Shown: positions 8,836-20,403, numbered from the stretch's first letter. The stretch: 64,000 nt of DNA from Tulasnella sp. 424 (GCA_019633425.1 WSUB01000075.1:124001-188000), one strand, 5' to 3'. Translations and numbers: made by a program. The notes: a model not told the origin generated them from the letters alone.

Positions 8836-11800
8836 TTATTCTGCAGTCGTTCCCAGCGACCTCATGGCTGCATGTCTTTCGGCGACCAACCTGCCAATGT
8901 CTCTCAGCCGTGTCCCATTGTCTCGTCTCGCAGTTTCTCGGGCTTCATAGGATCTTGCAATGTCGGTTGCCACGTTTATAGCGCATCCGGGTATCCCGGC
9001 CATCTTAGCAACCTAATGAAGCATTAGTGAATCGATTTCTCACGAAGGATACACCACGCACCTTAATGCCGTGACTATCTCGGTTAAGACCTCCTTGAAG
9101 TCTGTGAGAATAGGTAAAATAACCGTCCTATAAAGATGATATCATGTCAGGATGGTGAAATCATTCGGTCGACAATCGTCCAAGCTACCTCTGTTTCATT
9201 GACGTCCGTGCAAAAGAAATCGACAGCCTGATACGTGGGCTCCGCTGAGCGGCCCAATGCGTCGTCGTAACCAAACAAGTCCGCAACATCGTGGAAATGT
9301 GTGGCAAACAGTGTTCGACACCGATGAACGTCATACAGATAATGGGCAGTCCCGAAGGCAAGGGCAACTCCGTCCTTTACGGTAGTTCCTCGCCCAACCT
9401 CGTCCATGATCACCTGGATGAATAAAGTGTCAGCACCGGCAGCGCAGAGGGAATGGGACAACTACTCGCCAAGCTTCGAGGAGTTGCCTTCTTCAGTATA
9501 TCGGCTGTTTCCAACATTTCGACCATGAAAGTACTGCGATCCCGGAAAAGGTCGTCTTTGGCGCCGATTCGAGCGAAGACTTTGTCGACAAGTCCAATGG
9601 TTGCAGATTCAGCTGGGACAAATGAGCCCGTTTGTGCTAATATGACAATCACTGCAGTTTGCCGAAGCAAAGTAGACTTTCCTAAGAGGACGGTCTGGCG
9701 TCAGTCACTTAATCCAACCAGTTCCAGCGAGGAATTGTAGATACCAGCCATATTCGGGCCCGTGATAAAGTGTAAACGACTTTCGGGATGCAAGTGAACC
9801 GAGTTGGGCACGAAATTTCTCCCGGTTTTAAGAAGACCAAGTTCGACGGTCGGGTGTCTTCCGTGTACGATGCTCAAGACGGAACTGACAAACCGCCAGC
9901 AAGTCAGTTTGTTGAATTGACGAGACGCAAAAGACCGATCCTACCTCTCGTTAATTGTTGGCCGAACAAAGTTCATCTCTACCGCGAGATTGGCAAAGGC
10001 TGTAGCAACATCAAGTTCATCCCCAATCCGAGCATTCCTCCGAAGGATCGAACCGACCGCTTTAATCTAGGATCATACGTGGCATCAGGAAGATTGGCGC
10101 CAAAGAAAAAAACAAATCGAACCCACTTCTTCACGGAGAGTGGTGAAAGCAGCTCGCTCGGCATCCAGGATGGCCATTTCGGTATCGGCAATGGACGACC
10201 CAAGGGTAGTCCAGGACTGTCGTATGAGATATGAGATATACGGATATCCCTCGATGACGAGCAGAACCTACACCGTGAAAATATGTTCGAGAGCTTGCGC
10301 TTCTGGATACTTCGATAAGCCCTAACTCCTCGATGTCACTCATCTTGCGTGCGTCTTTGGCTTTGGGCACCCGGACGTGCCATCCATAAATCGTACTATT
10401 GTTAAGTATTAAAGATTGTGCTCCTTGGAGAACGTCAACAGCTGCATCAAATCAACAAAAGAAAATCAACGCATACCAGTCCGCTCCCGTAGGTCGTCTT
10501 CAAGCTTGCTCCTCTGCCGGTATAGCTTGTCCAGTTTGCGGTGCAGACTCGTAAGTTTGGAGGAGAATCTGGGTGGGGAATAAGAGAGTTAAACGCTATC
10601 ATTACGAAGGGATAAATCTCAAGCGAATGATTACTTTGGTTTGATGGTCCAGGTCTTCGTCGGGCCGACCCCTGGTGGAGCAAGGATCTCTGAATCCTCC
10701 GCTTCTAGAGCCTCACCCAGTGAAAGGTCGGGCACCATGGTATTGGCTTCCATACCCTCAGAGTCTCTGGTTTGTGCTAATTCGCGATCCTCCAGCGCTG
10801 AATCGATTCTTTCGGCCAGAGGTAAAAGGCTGTTCATCTGAGAGGCGATCGCCTCCAGGGCTTCCCAGTCAGCGACCGCTTGTGTGGACAGTGAAACAGC
10901 CGCCGTATCCGGTCTCTCAGCTTGGATACGGTTGTGCAATGCGTCCCAAATCCTGATGGTATCCCGGATCGCCCTCAAGTCGTCAACATCACCCTTTCCC
11001 AGGGTGAACTTCTGAACTATACGGGTGGCATCCTCTGTTTGCTTCAGGAGGGTCACAATATCGCTTCGGAAATGAGGAGAACGGTGGAAAACTGCTACGA
11101 GGGATTGCCGAGCTGTGATGATCGACGCGGAGGCACTCGGCGAACCTGAGAAAAACAAGGGTAAACCACTTCAGTAACAGGATTAACTCCTGTACGAAGA
11201 TTTGCTTACAGAGCCATCTCTCCAGCAGTCTTGTCCCACTCGAAGTTACCGTTCGTTTGACGACACTCATTAAACTCCCTGAAATCCCCCCCTCCCGGAG
11301 TTCCTCCCTTATCTCCAGCGCCTTTATTGTATGCGAGTCCATTTGAAGGCGGCCAGTGGTTGTTTCATGCGTCGGCCTCGATAACAGACTGAGCTCTTGC
11401 TCCTCTGGTATGTGTTCTAGCAGACTTCCCTTCATGAAGCCAGTTAACAAAGCAACTGCTTCAGCTTCACCCGTCGAAAGGTCGTCTTCCCCGTTGGCGA
11501 GAGGTAACGGCTGCGCGCCAGATCGAATGTATGAAACTGCCGCCGACTCCTCAGCTAGGGCCTCTTTGATTGGGTGAGAAGCTATCGTTCGGAGGGTGTC
11601 CCGCAGAACAACTTCCTTCGGGCGAATGCGAGCGATCTCATCGCGAAGTGACGCCTGAGGAACGGTCTGAGTGAAGAACTCTCCCGTGGCGACATCTGTC
11701 CAGGCCATGCTCATCTGCCCGTTGGTGTCTGAGCTTGAAGAGATAGCCATGAGGTAGTTATTCTCGAATGGATTGACGAAACTCTCGTCGATGAGCGTTC

Positions 11801-12678
11801 CTGGGGTGACCACTCGAGCAACGCGTCGCTCGAAGGAACCGTCTGGGCGTTTGAATTCTTCGCAAATTGCTGCAAACCGCTGGTGTCCTTGCACTAGGCG
11901 CTTCAAGTGACGATCGAGATGTGCTAGCGGAAAGCCTGCCATCGGGACGCGACCACCACCCCATGAACGCGTCGTGAGTTTGATTGTAAGGAGCTGAGCG
12001 ACCTCGATCGCTTGATCGAAGTATGACTTTAATGCCGATGGGTTAGTCTGCGTTCGTCGCATGCATTATAAAAGCCCAACACCGACCTCATAAAAGCCAC
12101 CGACTCGTGTCAAGAGGATACAGTGGGGGAATTTGGCAAGATTCTCAATAATATCAGTAGCTAGCTGGGTTTTCGGGAGGTTAGAACGAGTGGGAGGTGT
12201 TGGGCTGCTATTAACGTTGCTTGGAATGAGAGTCGGGACTGGGTTTGCTGTCAGCGACGTGATGGTCATATCAAATGTCTCGGATGAAAGGCTGCTCACC
12301 TGGGGGTGTTTGCGTTTTTGTGGTCTGGCGCCAATCAGGATTCAGAGGCGCGGCCGTCCCTCCTTGCCCGTTCAGGGCAACTGGGAGGTCCGCGAAACGC
12401 CTCCTCACCCGACTTTTGCGCGGCTGATGGCCAGAGGGATAAGAGCCGCCGCCATCTTGAGCCGGGGTGGGCCCAATGCCGGAATTATCAGCAGGTATTA
12501 AGGGCACTGAGCCCAGAGATAACGCGTCTTTGATTCCCTTTGGGGGTCTTCCACAAACTTTGCGAGTAATGACATCCTTTGAAGGCGAGATGCTGAGTTG
12601 GGACGAGTATAAAGCAGTGAAACTATGTTTTGAGATTTTTCTACGCGTATGTACAAGAGGGAGAGGGCGGCATAGCAT
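8836..12678 (-). CDS. MSH1: MutS homologue MSH1, mitochondrial DNA mismatch repair protein
   Basis: Multi-exon gene on the minus strand. The Arg/Lys/Ser-rich start [20 protein letters not shown] looks like a mitochondrial presequence. MutS domain I follows ([10 protein letters not shown], with the Phe-x-Glu mismatch-wedge motif), joined by splicing to [11 protein letters not shown]. Core and clamp helices include [21 protein letters not shown]. The ATPase has Walker A GPNMAGKST (split by an intron at 9682-9744), then [23 protein letters not shown] (Walker B/signature), ATHFHDVA and [13 protein letters not shown] near the end. Order and spacing match yeast Msh1 rather than the nuclear MSH2-6 proteins. 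Introns resolved include 12248-12299, 12027-12086, 11146-11209 and a GC-AG intron at 9414-9469. It starts 188 bp from the septin gene, divergently, so the two probably share a promoter region. Confidence 0.9.
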
Positions 12679-12866
12679 CAGCGAGAGTAGAATGGAGGGA
12701 TTGAACACAAAAGGTGAACGCGAAAACGGGGGCTGGCGTAGATGTTGGTTGGTCTTGTTTGCACACAGGTTCGTTGCCGTCCAAACCTCGACCGTACCTC
12801 TTCCTTTCGACATCAGTTGCACGTTTTGCACATCCACCTCTCCCACTTTTTCACCTCTATACTTTA
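12679..12866. promoter_or_regulatory. Divergent promoter region, MSH1 / septin
   Basis: 188 bp between the MSH1 ATG (12678, minus) and the septin ATG (12867, plus). The septin side is pyrimidine-rich (CCACCTCTCCCACTTTTTCACCTCT), a common feature just upstream of strongly expressed fungal genes. Shared regulation is inferred from geometry; no factor-binding site is claimed. Confidence 0.5.
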
Positions 12867-14443
12867 ATGGTCATGCGTCGCGGCGGTCGTAAAAACGTCA
12901 AGAAGGGTGTCCAATTCACCGTCATGGTCGTCGGTCAGTCGTTTTTCTTTCTTTTCGCCTGTTGCAAAGTGGACCGACGTTTTTTCGACTTTTACGCCTG
13001 AACAGGTGGCTCTGGAACCGGTCGCACCACCTTTGTTAACACCCTTTGCGAGTCTGAAGTCCTCAGTCACAAGGATTCAGATAGCCCCGAAACCGCTCAC
13101 ATCGAACAGGGCATCAAGATCAAGCCTGTCAACGTTGGTACGTACTCGTCAGGGTCCCCCCCACCGATCAAACAGCTGACTTTTCCTCGACATCGCAGAG
13201 CTTGAAGAAGATGGCATCCGCATCGCTCTCACCATTGTAGACACTCCCGGCTTCGGCGACAATATCGACAATGAGTATGCGTACGTACCGCTGTCGACAC
13301 TACCGTTGACCCCGCGCATTTTTGCTCACATTGGGCTCGATCAGGTTCCAGGAGATTGTTGGACATCTCGAGCGCCAATATGATGATATTCTCGCCGAAG
13401 AGTCGCGAATCAAGCGTAACCCCCGCTTCCGGGACAACCGAGTTCACGCACTCTTGTACTTCATCCCCCCGACTGGCCATGCGTAAGTAGTACCATCCTT
13501 TTAGTGGCGGCTTGATCTGATCGTTTGAAATTGTCTAGTCTTCGAGAGATGGATATTGAACTGATGCGCCGTCTCTCACCTCGCGTCAATGTCATTCCCG
13601 TCGTTGGCAAGGCCGATTCCCTTACTCCCAGCGAGTTGAAGGGCTTTAAGAAGCGTATCATGGAGGATATCGAACACTATGGCATCCCGGTCTACAACTT
13701 CCCATACGACGTAGAAGAAGACGATGAGGACACCATCGCCGACAACAGCGAACTCCGAGTAAGTCGACCCTTTCTTGAGGAAACGCAGAACCGCTCCTAA
13801 CCTGGGCGTTTCCCTAGGCCCTTATGCCCTTCGCTATTGTTGGCTCCGAGGAAGAAGTTGAGGTTGATGGGCAACTCGTCCGTGGTCGTGTTTACCCATG
13901 GGGTGTTGTTGAGGTCGACAATCCCAAGCACTCTGACTTCAGTCGTCTCCGAAGCGCTTTACTCAGGTAGGCAACGTTTCCTTCCAGTATTGACTATTTC
14001 GTCTAATTCGTCGTCCTCTTTCAAGCTCCCATCTCGGTGACCTCAAGGTTAGAAACTTTGCTCAAGGTCATCGAACAAATCATTGACCTCCAACTTATCA
14101 TAGGCCTTGACTCACGACGTCTTGTACGAGACCTACCGTACCGAGAAGCTCTCTCGCACCGTCAACTCCGCTCAGAAGTAAGTTGGCTCTCTTCTTGTCG
14201 TATTCCGTGATGTTAATTCAGTTTCCCCTTCTCAGCGACTCGGTTCTGCCAGAGGATCTCGCCACCCAGAGCGTCCGACTCAAGGAAGAACAACTCCGTC
14301 GGGAAGAGGAGAAGCTTCGCGAGATCGAGCTCAAGGTTCAGCGCGAAATCAACGAGAAGAGACAGGAACTCTTGGCCAAGGAAGAGTCTCTCCGCAACCT
14401 CGAAAGCAGGCTTGCGGCTCAAGGCTCCCAGATGGAGTTCTAG
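12867..14443 (+). CDS. CDC11: Septin, Cdc11 group
   Basis: GTP-binding cytoskeletal protein that assembles into septin filaments at the bud neck, septa and hyphal tips. About 365 residues after splicing at least seven short introns. It opens [20 protein letters not shown] (the basic septin polybasic lead), then a P-loop GGSGTGRTT interrupted by the first intron. This has Arg in place of the usual Lys, as in yeast Cdc11 (GQSGSGRST). Next come the G3 motif [11 protein letters not shown], the septin segment [17 protein letters not shown] typical of Cdc11, the G4 motif GKADSLT, and the septin unique element near [16 protein letters not shown]. The last 65 residues ([15 protein letters not shown]..) are a predicted coiled coil. 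A second in-frame ATG at 12873 is an alternative start. Confidence 0.92.
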
Positions 14444-14708
14444 GATGTTGACTGGTTCGGTCGGAGGCTCGCTTCCTTGCATCAAAAACCAGGCTACTGG
14501 ACGACTTTATTCTCCCATCAATCAGATACCTTGGCACTCCCATGATTTGGAACCTTCCTTTTGTTTGCTCGTGTCCTTTGCAGAGTGACCTGTTCCGCTT
14601 TTTCACGCTCCTTATTTATCTCTTGCTTCAAAATATAACCAGATTCCCTTTGCGCCCAATAATCCAGACTTCAATTGCAATCGTACTCGAACTATCTAAG
14701 ACGTTTGT

Positions 14709-15843
14709 TTACAAATCGCTTGATGCCCCAGCCATCGTCAAAGTCTCGATCTTGCCCTTCCCTTTCAGTGCGGAACCCTCTGACGATAAAAGCTCGTTCA
14801 GCACCTTGAATTGACCCGGGTCGATAAGCAAAATCTTAATGCACAAAAAGAGGGTTCCGTTAGTACTTCGAGACTTAGCGAAATGACTGTCTCGCACCGT
14901 TTCCCACTCCTCTCCAGTCATGTCATCTTCCTCAACTGTCTCCGCACTCCCGTGGATTTGTTCCTTCAGCCTTTTGCCATCCTTGATCGGCATGGTTATC
15001 CGAACTCTCATACGGGCTCGCTGGATGGGCAGGGTCGATTTCTCCTGTAAAAGCTTGATGCACTCCAAGACCTGGTGGTATACATGGTTTCAGATAGTGT
15101 AGAGGAATGAACTGAGAAGTAGGAACTTTACCTGAGATTTACTAGACTTGCCGGTCTTCACGCTGAATCCAGCTTCGTGCATAGCCTTCTCGATCATGCC
15201 AACTGGGTAAGGTCTTTGCGTGCTAGGATCCACCACCTTTTCCGAAACCTGAGTTGCGATCTCCTTCCATAGATTACCCAAAGTGTGTTCTCTCTCTTTC
15301 TCTCCGACCTGAAGTTCTCCTTTCTTGAGAATCTAATGTCCACGTTACAGGGTAAGCGGGCCACCTTTCTCCCTTCCCAGATCCAATGGCACTCGCCTCC
15401 TTGACAATCTCGTCCACTTCAGTCTTGCCAAAGGCTTTCTTGAGGTCATCCGTAGGGGCTACTTGACCTTTTGAGACGTTAGTGAATACGTTGCTTATTT
15501 GAAGCACGTCGTCCAAATTCGTTTCGCTGAACGGAACAGGTCTGTGAGATGCTTGGGGGTGGTTTAGTAAGCTTGGACCCGGACGTACACTCCGTTTCTC
15601 CACTCTTGTACTTTATTTTTGTAGCATGCTATCTATTGGTACGAACGGAGGTGTCAAATTTGCGAGTCCAAGGCATTTTGAAGGTGCAGACCTGCCTCAA
15701 ACCGCTTTCCGCCCTTCTTTAGTCGGACGATTGAGACGTTGGTTAATCTAGAGGATGGCGAATAAGGTGAGATGGGCAGATCGTCTGAATAAATATGCTT
15801 CGCGCACATACTTGATCTGATTCGAAGGCTGCTGGATAGGCAT
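14709..15843 (-). CDS. SDO1: Ribosome maturation protein SDO1/SBDS
   Basis: SBDS family protein that, with the GTPase EFL1, releases Tif6/eIF6 from pre-60S ribosomes in the cytoplasm. Spliced N-terminus MPIQQPSNQIK/LTNVSIVRLKK is the family signature, followed by GGKRFE, ACYKNKVQEWRNG, VFTNVSKGQVAP and DEIVKE. The middle has GELQVGEKERE and GNLWKEIA..VSEKVVDPSTQRPYP, then ECIKLLQEKSTLPIQRARMR and a C-terminal domain ending TMAGASSDL. Six exons. The intron after DEIVKE (15333-15396) uses a GCGAGT donor, so it is GC-AG. The intron after KRFE is canonical when read from GTCTGC to the second TAG. It is divergent from the WD40 gene, with 158 bp between start codons. Confidence 0.92.
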
Positions 15844-16001
15844 TTGAGGCTATTACTCTTCTTTTGACTTGTCGGCGGGTGGTGGAAAGATGACGGGGTG
15901 CTGAGAAATATTGCGCCTCAAGGCAAAGCGTGACAAACTAGACTCTTTCGGGGCCGAATCACCTCCACCTTTCTCAGCCTCCTCGTCAGAGTGATATACA
16001 T
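15844..16001. promoter_or_regulatory. Divergent promoter region, SDO1 / WD40 gene
   Basis: 158 bp separate the SDO1 ATG (15843, minus) and the WD40-protein ATG (16002, plus). Transcript leaders must be very short or overlap. Shared control is inferred from arrangement only; no specific motif is claimed. Confidence 0.4.
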
Positions 16002-17566
16002 ATGTCATCTCCGGATCCGGACCATATCTTTCTGGAATCAAAAAAGGAATGCACGGCTCTGGCCTTGTCGGCGAGTGGGGGCGAAGGGACGTTCTTGGTT
16101 GCTGGGTCGCGGGACGGCGTTATCAGAGTATACCAGCCTCCTTCGACCAAGGTCGTTCGGGCGGTGAATGGTTTCGGAGACGAGATATCATCCATCGCCA
16201 TATCACCTTTATCCCCGACGAGCGTGAAGGCGGAAAACGGAGGGGATGGTCCAGCGCTAAGGTTTTGGGTAGCCTCTGGCAGGAAGGTATGTCGCCCGTT
16301 CATCGCTTATCGGTATTTCCCCTGGCTGACATGTCCTCAGTATATTAGGTCTTCTTCTGCGATCTGGGAGTTGACACTAGCAAGTTGATCCTCTCACCAT
16401 CGGACGCCCGCGAGACGCTTGTGTTACTCGAGGAAGAGGACGACCTGCTAAATCAGGTGAGAGATGAATTGATTAACGACGGTTTGCATGACTGACTAAA
16501 TTCCTGGCTCACAAGATATCGTTGAACACATCTGGCACAAAGCTCGCATTCACTTCGGACTCGGGCGTCATAGGCATAGTCGACCTCGTATCTGAAAATC
16601 ATGACAGACAGCTACTTGACCCAAGCCACACAAGCGTATGTGTTACCCTCTATTCTAAATACAGACGATTGAATTTATTGAGAGGAGCATTTCATGGACA
16701 TAGATCTCCCACCCCGTGGAGTTCATTCCTGGATGGCCAACTGAAGGTGGTGGTGGCTCGTGTGGCTCATCTCTTGGGAATCCAGAGTCCGGCTGACTAG
16801 GCACTTTCGCAGTCGTTTCTGCGGGATACGATTGCAAATTGCAACATTTTGACGTGGAGTCGGGCATACTACTCAGTGAGAAGACTTTTGGAGGTAAAGT
16901 CTCGTCCTATCAAACTCAACATGACGAACCCTCGTCTCATCATCAAGTCTTTCAGCGGCACCTCCCGTATCAACGAACACCAGCCTAGCCCCTCCCTTCA
17001 TCTTTTGCATGGCATTTTCTTCCGGAGGATGCATCGCTGCGGGTACAGGCGACGGACGGATTTACGTTGGCCGAAAGGGCGTTGTAGGTGCGGATGGGAA
17101 GAAAGTAAAACGGAAGGGGAGGTGGCAAGGTCTTTCGGAGGCAGACTCCTCTGAGGGATTGAATTTTGAAGTTGGTGTATTGGATGGACCGGTTATTGGG
17201 TTGTGAGTACCGAGACGGTCTTTTCAGCTCGAAGAATGGATACTGAACGTCTCGGCGGCATTGCATCCGATGCACAGAGAATTTCTCCACCAAACCAAGC
17301 CTATATTACTGGTCTTATCTCTCTCGGGGAACGTTCAACTGCTCTCGCTTCGAGCTCCAAAACGTGCCGGTGCAGCTGCCAAAGTTGAAGTGGTATGGCA
17401 AAGCCAGGCTACTAAAATCGCCAGGGGAAATGCCTTGGTTTCATTTGCTACGAAAGAGAACGGCGGCGGAAGATGGGTCGCTGTGGGCGGTGCTAATGGG
17501 CAGACTGGGAATGGGTTCACAGAGTTGATATTTTTGCCACAGTCCGTCTTAGCCAAGATTGGGTGA
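16002..17566 (+). CDS. WD40-repeat protein, WDR53-like
   Basis: Starts MSSPDPDHIFLESKKECTAL. WD-type blades are recognisable: FLVAGSRDGVIRVYQPP, then ALRFWVASGRK/VFFCDLG, LAFTSDSGVIGIVDLV, HPVEFIPGWPTE/VVSAGYDCKLQHFDVESG and CIAAGTGDGRIYVGRK. The pairing of VEF.PG.P with VSAGYD.KL.HFD resembles WDR53 of animals and related fungal proteins, which are putative CUL4-DDB1 adaptors. The last exon encodes SGNVQLLSLRAPKRAG and ends FLPQSVLAKIG. At least seven exons; some middle splice sites are uncertain. The gene converges with the Tim17-like gene at 17682. The last about 235 bp belong to a tandem duplication whose second copy (18886 onward) is broken. Confidence 0.75.
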
Positions 17567-17681
17567 GCTGTACTCCCGGTTGCCCCTCGGTAAAAAAAAG
17601 TATGATAGCCTAGTGTATGCGATAAATAACATTGCATGCGAGTAGTCCTTGTGTGCGAATCCTGCTGCAACATGAAGCCCA

Positions 17682-18630
17682 TCATGATTTCGGCCGAGAG
17701 TCCTCCTCCGACGGCGGCGGTGCCTGGCCTCCTCGAGCTTGCAATTCAGCAAGGCGCTTGTCAATTGCTGCTTGTTGCTTTCGCATGACCGTAACGTATT
17801 CGTCGTCCGAAAGTTTCTTTACCGGAGCGACCCACGTCATCACGTCCATTATCCTATCCGAGGTACCCTTTGGCTCAGGCGGTAGTTGGAATTGGGGAGG
17901 GTTGGAGATTTCTTGAACTTGAGAGTGAAGTTGACTGGGAGTGTCGGAACGCCCGGGGTTGGATTGGTGGATGGGCTGCGACTCGCGTTGTGAGATGATG
18001 ACCTTGTTGTACCCCATTTGCAGGAGAGACGTTGTGAAGGCCCACGCTAAAGCACCGCTTGGCGCTCGACTTCCTCCGTCTGGTTAAAGAGCGGCAGAAT
18101 ACGTATCAGGATCTAAGGCGTACGTTCGACTCGGATCAACGTACATCTGATTCCATTGAGAATCGCTCCGGTGAAAGCCCCAGCGGCAGCACTGTCGGCC
18201 ACCTTGTCCGTTACACTTCCATTGGGCTGGATTGCTTCAACATGGGAAAAGCTTTCCCTGATTAATGGCGAGAACAGAAACTCTCTTGAACCTATGCAGC
18301 GGGAGGAACGACGGAATTGTTCACGGTCAATTGGGTCAACGGATATACGCGTTCCTATCAACATACCGAAGAATGTAAATGAAGCAAGTCCCGTGTTTAA
18401 ACTCGTCACAAAGCCATAGGTCAAGGGAGATTTGCCTTTGAGGGTGGCATACCCAGCTCCTGAGAGCCCGGCAATAAATGCTGTGAGACAGAGGACAAGA
18501 ACGGTAACCGTTAGAAAAGGTTTCAAACGGCCGGGTAGCAAGCTTAAAATTTTAGCGCACATACTGCTACGGTCCCACTGCCAACTGTCCGCACAGATTG
18601 TTCTAATGATGAGGTGTCTGGGTTAGCCAT
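17682..18630 (-). CDS. Tim17-like (PRAT-type) membrane protein, copy 1
   Basis: Four exons. MANPDTSSLEQSV.. is followed by hydrophobic segments: SFIAGLSGAGYATLKGKSPLTYGF, then LNTGLASFTFFG, then after splicing GSREFLFSPL. The segment VADSAAAGAFTGAILNGI carries the AG-x3-G small-residue pattern of the Tim17/22/23 family, followed by YGGSRAPSGALAWA. The hydrophilic C-terminus has PKGTSDRIMDV.TWVAPVKKLSDDEYVTVMRKQ and ends PKS. Intron 1 uses GTGCGC..CACAG with a CTAAC branch site; introns 2 and 3 are GTATGT..CATAG and GTACGT..AACCAG. Function is unknown; the mitochondrial inner-membrane assignment is inferred from weak family resemblance. Compared with copy 2 it lacks about eleven residues before ATLKG. 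Confidence 0.65.
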
Positions 18631-18892
18631 GGTGTCAAGCGGCGGCAAACCCGAAAACAAAAGTCGCCGTTTACTTATGTAAGGTATGTCTACGCCGAGG
18701 TTTCCCAACTTCTCACCCCACTACTAGCCGATTGGGGGTTTTCATTCCTGCTATCGAACGGATCATCCATATCTATCAACCGCTGGGCGCAAGTGTTGGA
18801 AACAAATTACGAATCGAAGTCAAGGCCATAGGGATATTTTTTCTTTGTGACTGGGTGCTTTTTTACCTTTGCAAACGGGCTATTTTCAACTG

Positions 18893-19091
18893 CTTTCGCT
18901 TCGAGCTCCGAAGCGTGCCGGTGCAGCCGCCAAAGTTGAGGTGGTATGGTAAAGCCAGGCTACTAAAATCGCCAGGGGAAATGCCTTGGTTTCATTTGCT
19001 ACAAAAGAGAAGGGCGGCAGAAGATGGGCAGACTGGGAACGGGTTCACAGAGTTGATGTTTTTGCCACAGTCCGTCTTGGCCAAGATTAGG
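18893..19091 (+). pseudogene. Dead duplicate of the WD40 gene last exon
   Basis: Matches the final exon of the WD40 gene (17340-17566). In the original frame it has a nonsense change (TGG CAA becomes TGG TAA at 18950-18952). A 23-base deletion relative to 17481-17503 then shifts the frame; it lies between two ATGGG direct repeats, so replication slippage is likely. The tail again reads GQTGNGFTELMFLPQSVLAKI. No 5' part of the gene is present here. Confidence 0.85.
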
Positions 19092-19213
19092 TGAGCTGTA
19101 CTCCCGGTTGCCCCTTGGTTAAAAAGAAAAGTATGATAGCCTAGTGTATACGCTAAATAAAATTGCGCGTAGGTAGTCCTTATGTGCGAATCCTGCTGGC
19201 AACATGAACCCCA

Positions 19214-20146
19214 TCATGATTTCGGCCAAGACTCATCGTCCGAGGGCGGCGGTGCCTGGGCTCCTCGAGCTTGTGATTCATCGAGACGTTTGTCAATTGA
19301 TGCCTGTTGCTTTCGCATGACCGTAACGTATTCGTCGGCTGAAAGTTTCTTGACCGGAGCGACCCACGTCGTCACGTCCATTATCCTATCCGACGCACCC
19401 TTTGGCTCAGGCGGTGGTTGGAATTGGGGAGGGTCAGAGATTCCCTGAGCTTGAGAGTGAGGTTGACTGGCGGAACGCCCGGGGTTGGATTGGCGGATGG
19501 CCGGCATGAACTTGTTGAACCCCATTTGCAGGAGGGACGCTGTGCAGGCCCACGCTAAAGCACCGCTTGGCACTCGACCTCCTCTGTCTGGTTAAAGAGC
19601 GGCAGACTACGTATCAAGATCCGAGGTATATGTTGGACTCGGATCAACGTACATCTAATTCCATTGACAATGGCTCCTGTGAAAGCCCCAGCGGCTGCGC
19701 TATCAGCCACCTTGTCCGTTACACTTCCATTGGGCTGGAGTGCTTCAACATGGGAAAAGCCTTTCCTAAACAAAGGCGAGAACAGAAACTCTCTTGAACC
19801 TATGTAGCGAGAGGACGACGGAATTGTTCTCGGTCAATTGGGTCAATGGGTACGCGTTCCTATCACCATACCGAAGAATGTAAATGAAGCAAGCCCCGAG
19901 TTTAAACCTGTCGGAAAGCCATAGGTCAGGCCTTTGAGGGTGGCACGCTCATATACTTCGCCTTTGGGGGTGTTGGCACGATCATATGCCCAGAGCCAGC
20001 CAAGAAGTGCTGTGAAGAACGATACCGTTAGAAAACGTTTTCAAACGGGCAGCAAGGTTAATTAATTTTGGCGTACATGCTAATGCGGTTCCTTCGACAA
20101 CTACCCGCACCGACTGTTCTAATGATGAGGTGTCTGGATTAGCCAT
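19214..20146 (-). CDS. Tim17-like (PRAT-type) membrane protein, copy 2
   Basis: Duplicate of the gene at 17682-18630, with the same four-exon structure. MANPDTSSLEQSV is followed by an intron read from GTACGC (the first-copy donor GTGCGC has changed but a usable GT remains), then LLGWLWAYDRANTPKGEVYERATLKGLTYGF split over 20 residues of loop, LNSGLASFTFFG, GSREFLFSPLFRKGF, VADSAAAGAFTGAIVNGI, YRGGRVPSGALAWACT and the same PPEPKGASDRIMDV C-terminus. All exons are open, so it may be functional. The longer loop before ATLKG may be the ancestral form and the shorter copy 1 a deletion. Confidence 0.6.
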
Positions 20147-20403
20147 GATGCAAGCGGCATAAGGCCAAAAACGCGAACACAATAAGCGCTGTATCCTTAT
20201 GTAAGCTATGTCTACGCCGAGAGTTGCCCCAACTTCTCACCCCACTAGCCGATTGGGGTTTTCGTGATCTCATTCCGGCCAACGAACGGATCATATATCA
20301 TATCTATCAACCCGCCGGGCGCAAAGTTGGAAACAAATTACGAATCGAAGACATGGAGATTCTTTATTTGACTGGGTGGCTTTTTTACCTTTGCCAACGG
20401 GCT

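Larger units (their letters stand above)
17333..20403 (+). repeat. Tandem segmental duplication of about 1.5 kb
   Basis: Unit 1 (about 17333-18885) and unit 2 (about 18886-20403) are direct repeats. Each begins inside the last exon of the WD40 gene (TTCAACTGCT.TCGCTTCGAGCTCC) and ends with the upstream flank of the Tim17-like gene (ACCTTTGC.AACGGGCTA at 18875-18890 and 20388-20404). Identity is high across coding sequence, introns and flanks, so the event is recent. Unit 2 carries a dead WD40 fragment and an open Tim17-like gene. Confidence 0.9.

Noticed and set aside
15630..15700. A third GC-AG intron in SDO1 (GAG/GCAGGT donor)
   Set aside because: A canonical GT donor (GTCTGC) with the second TAG acceptor restores KRFEAACYKNKV in frame, so the GC reading is unnecessary.
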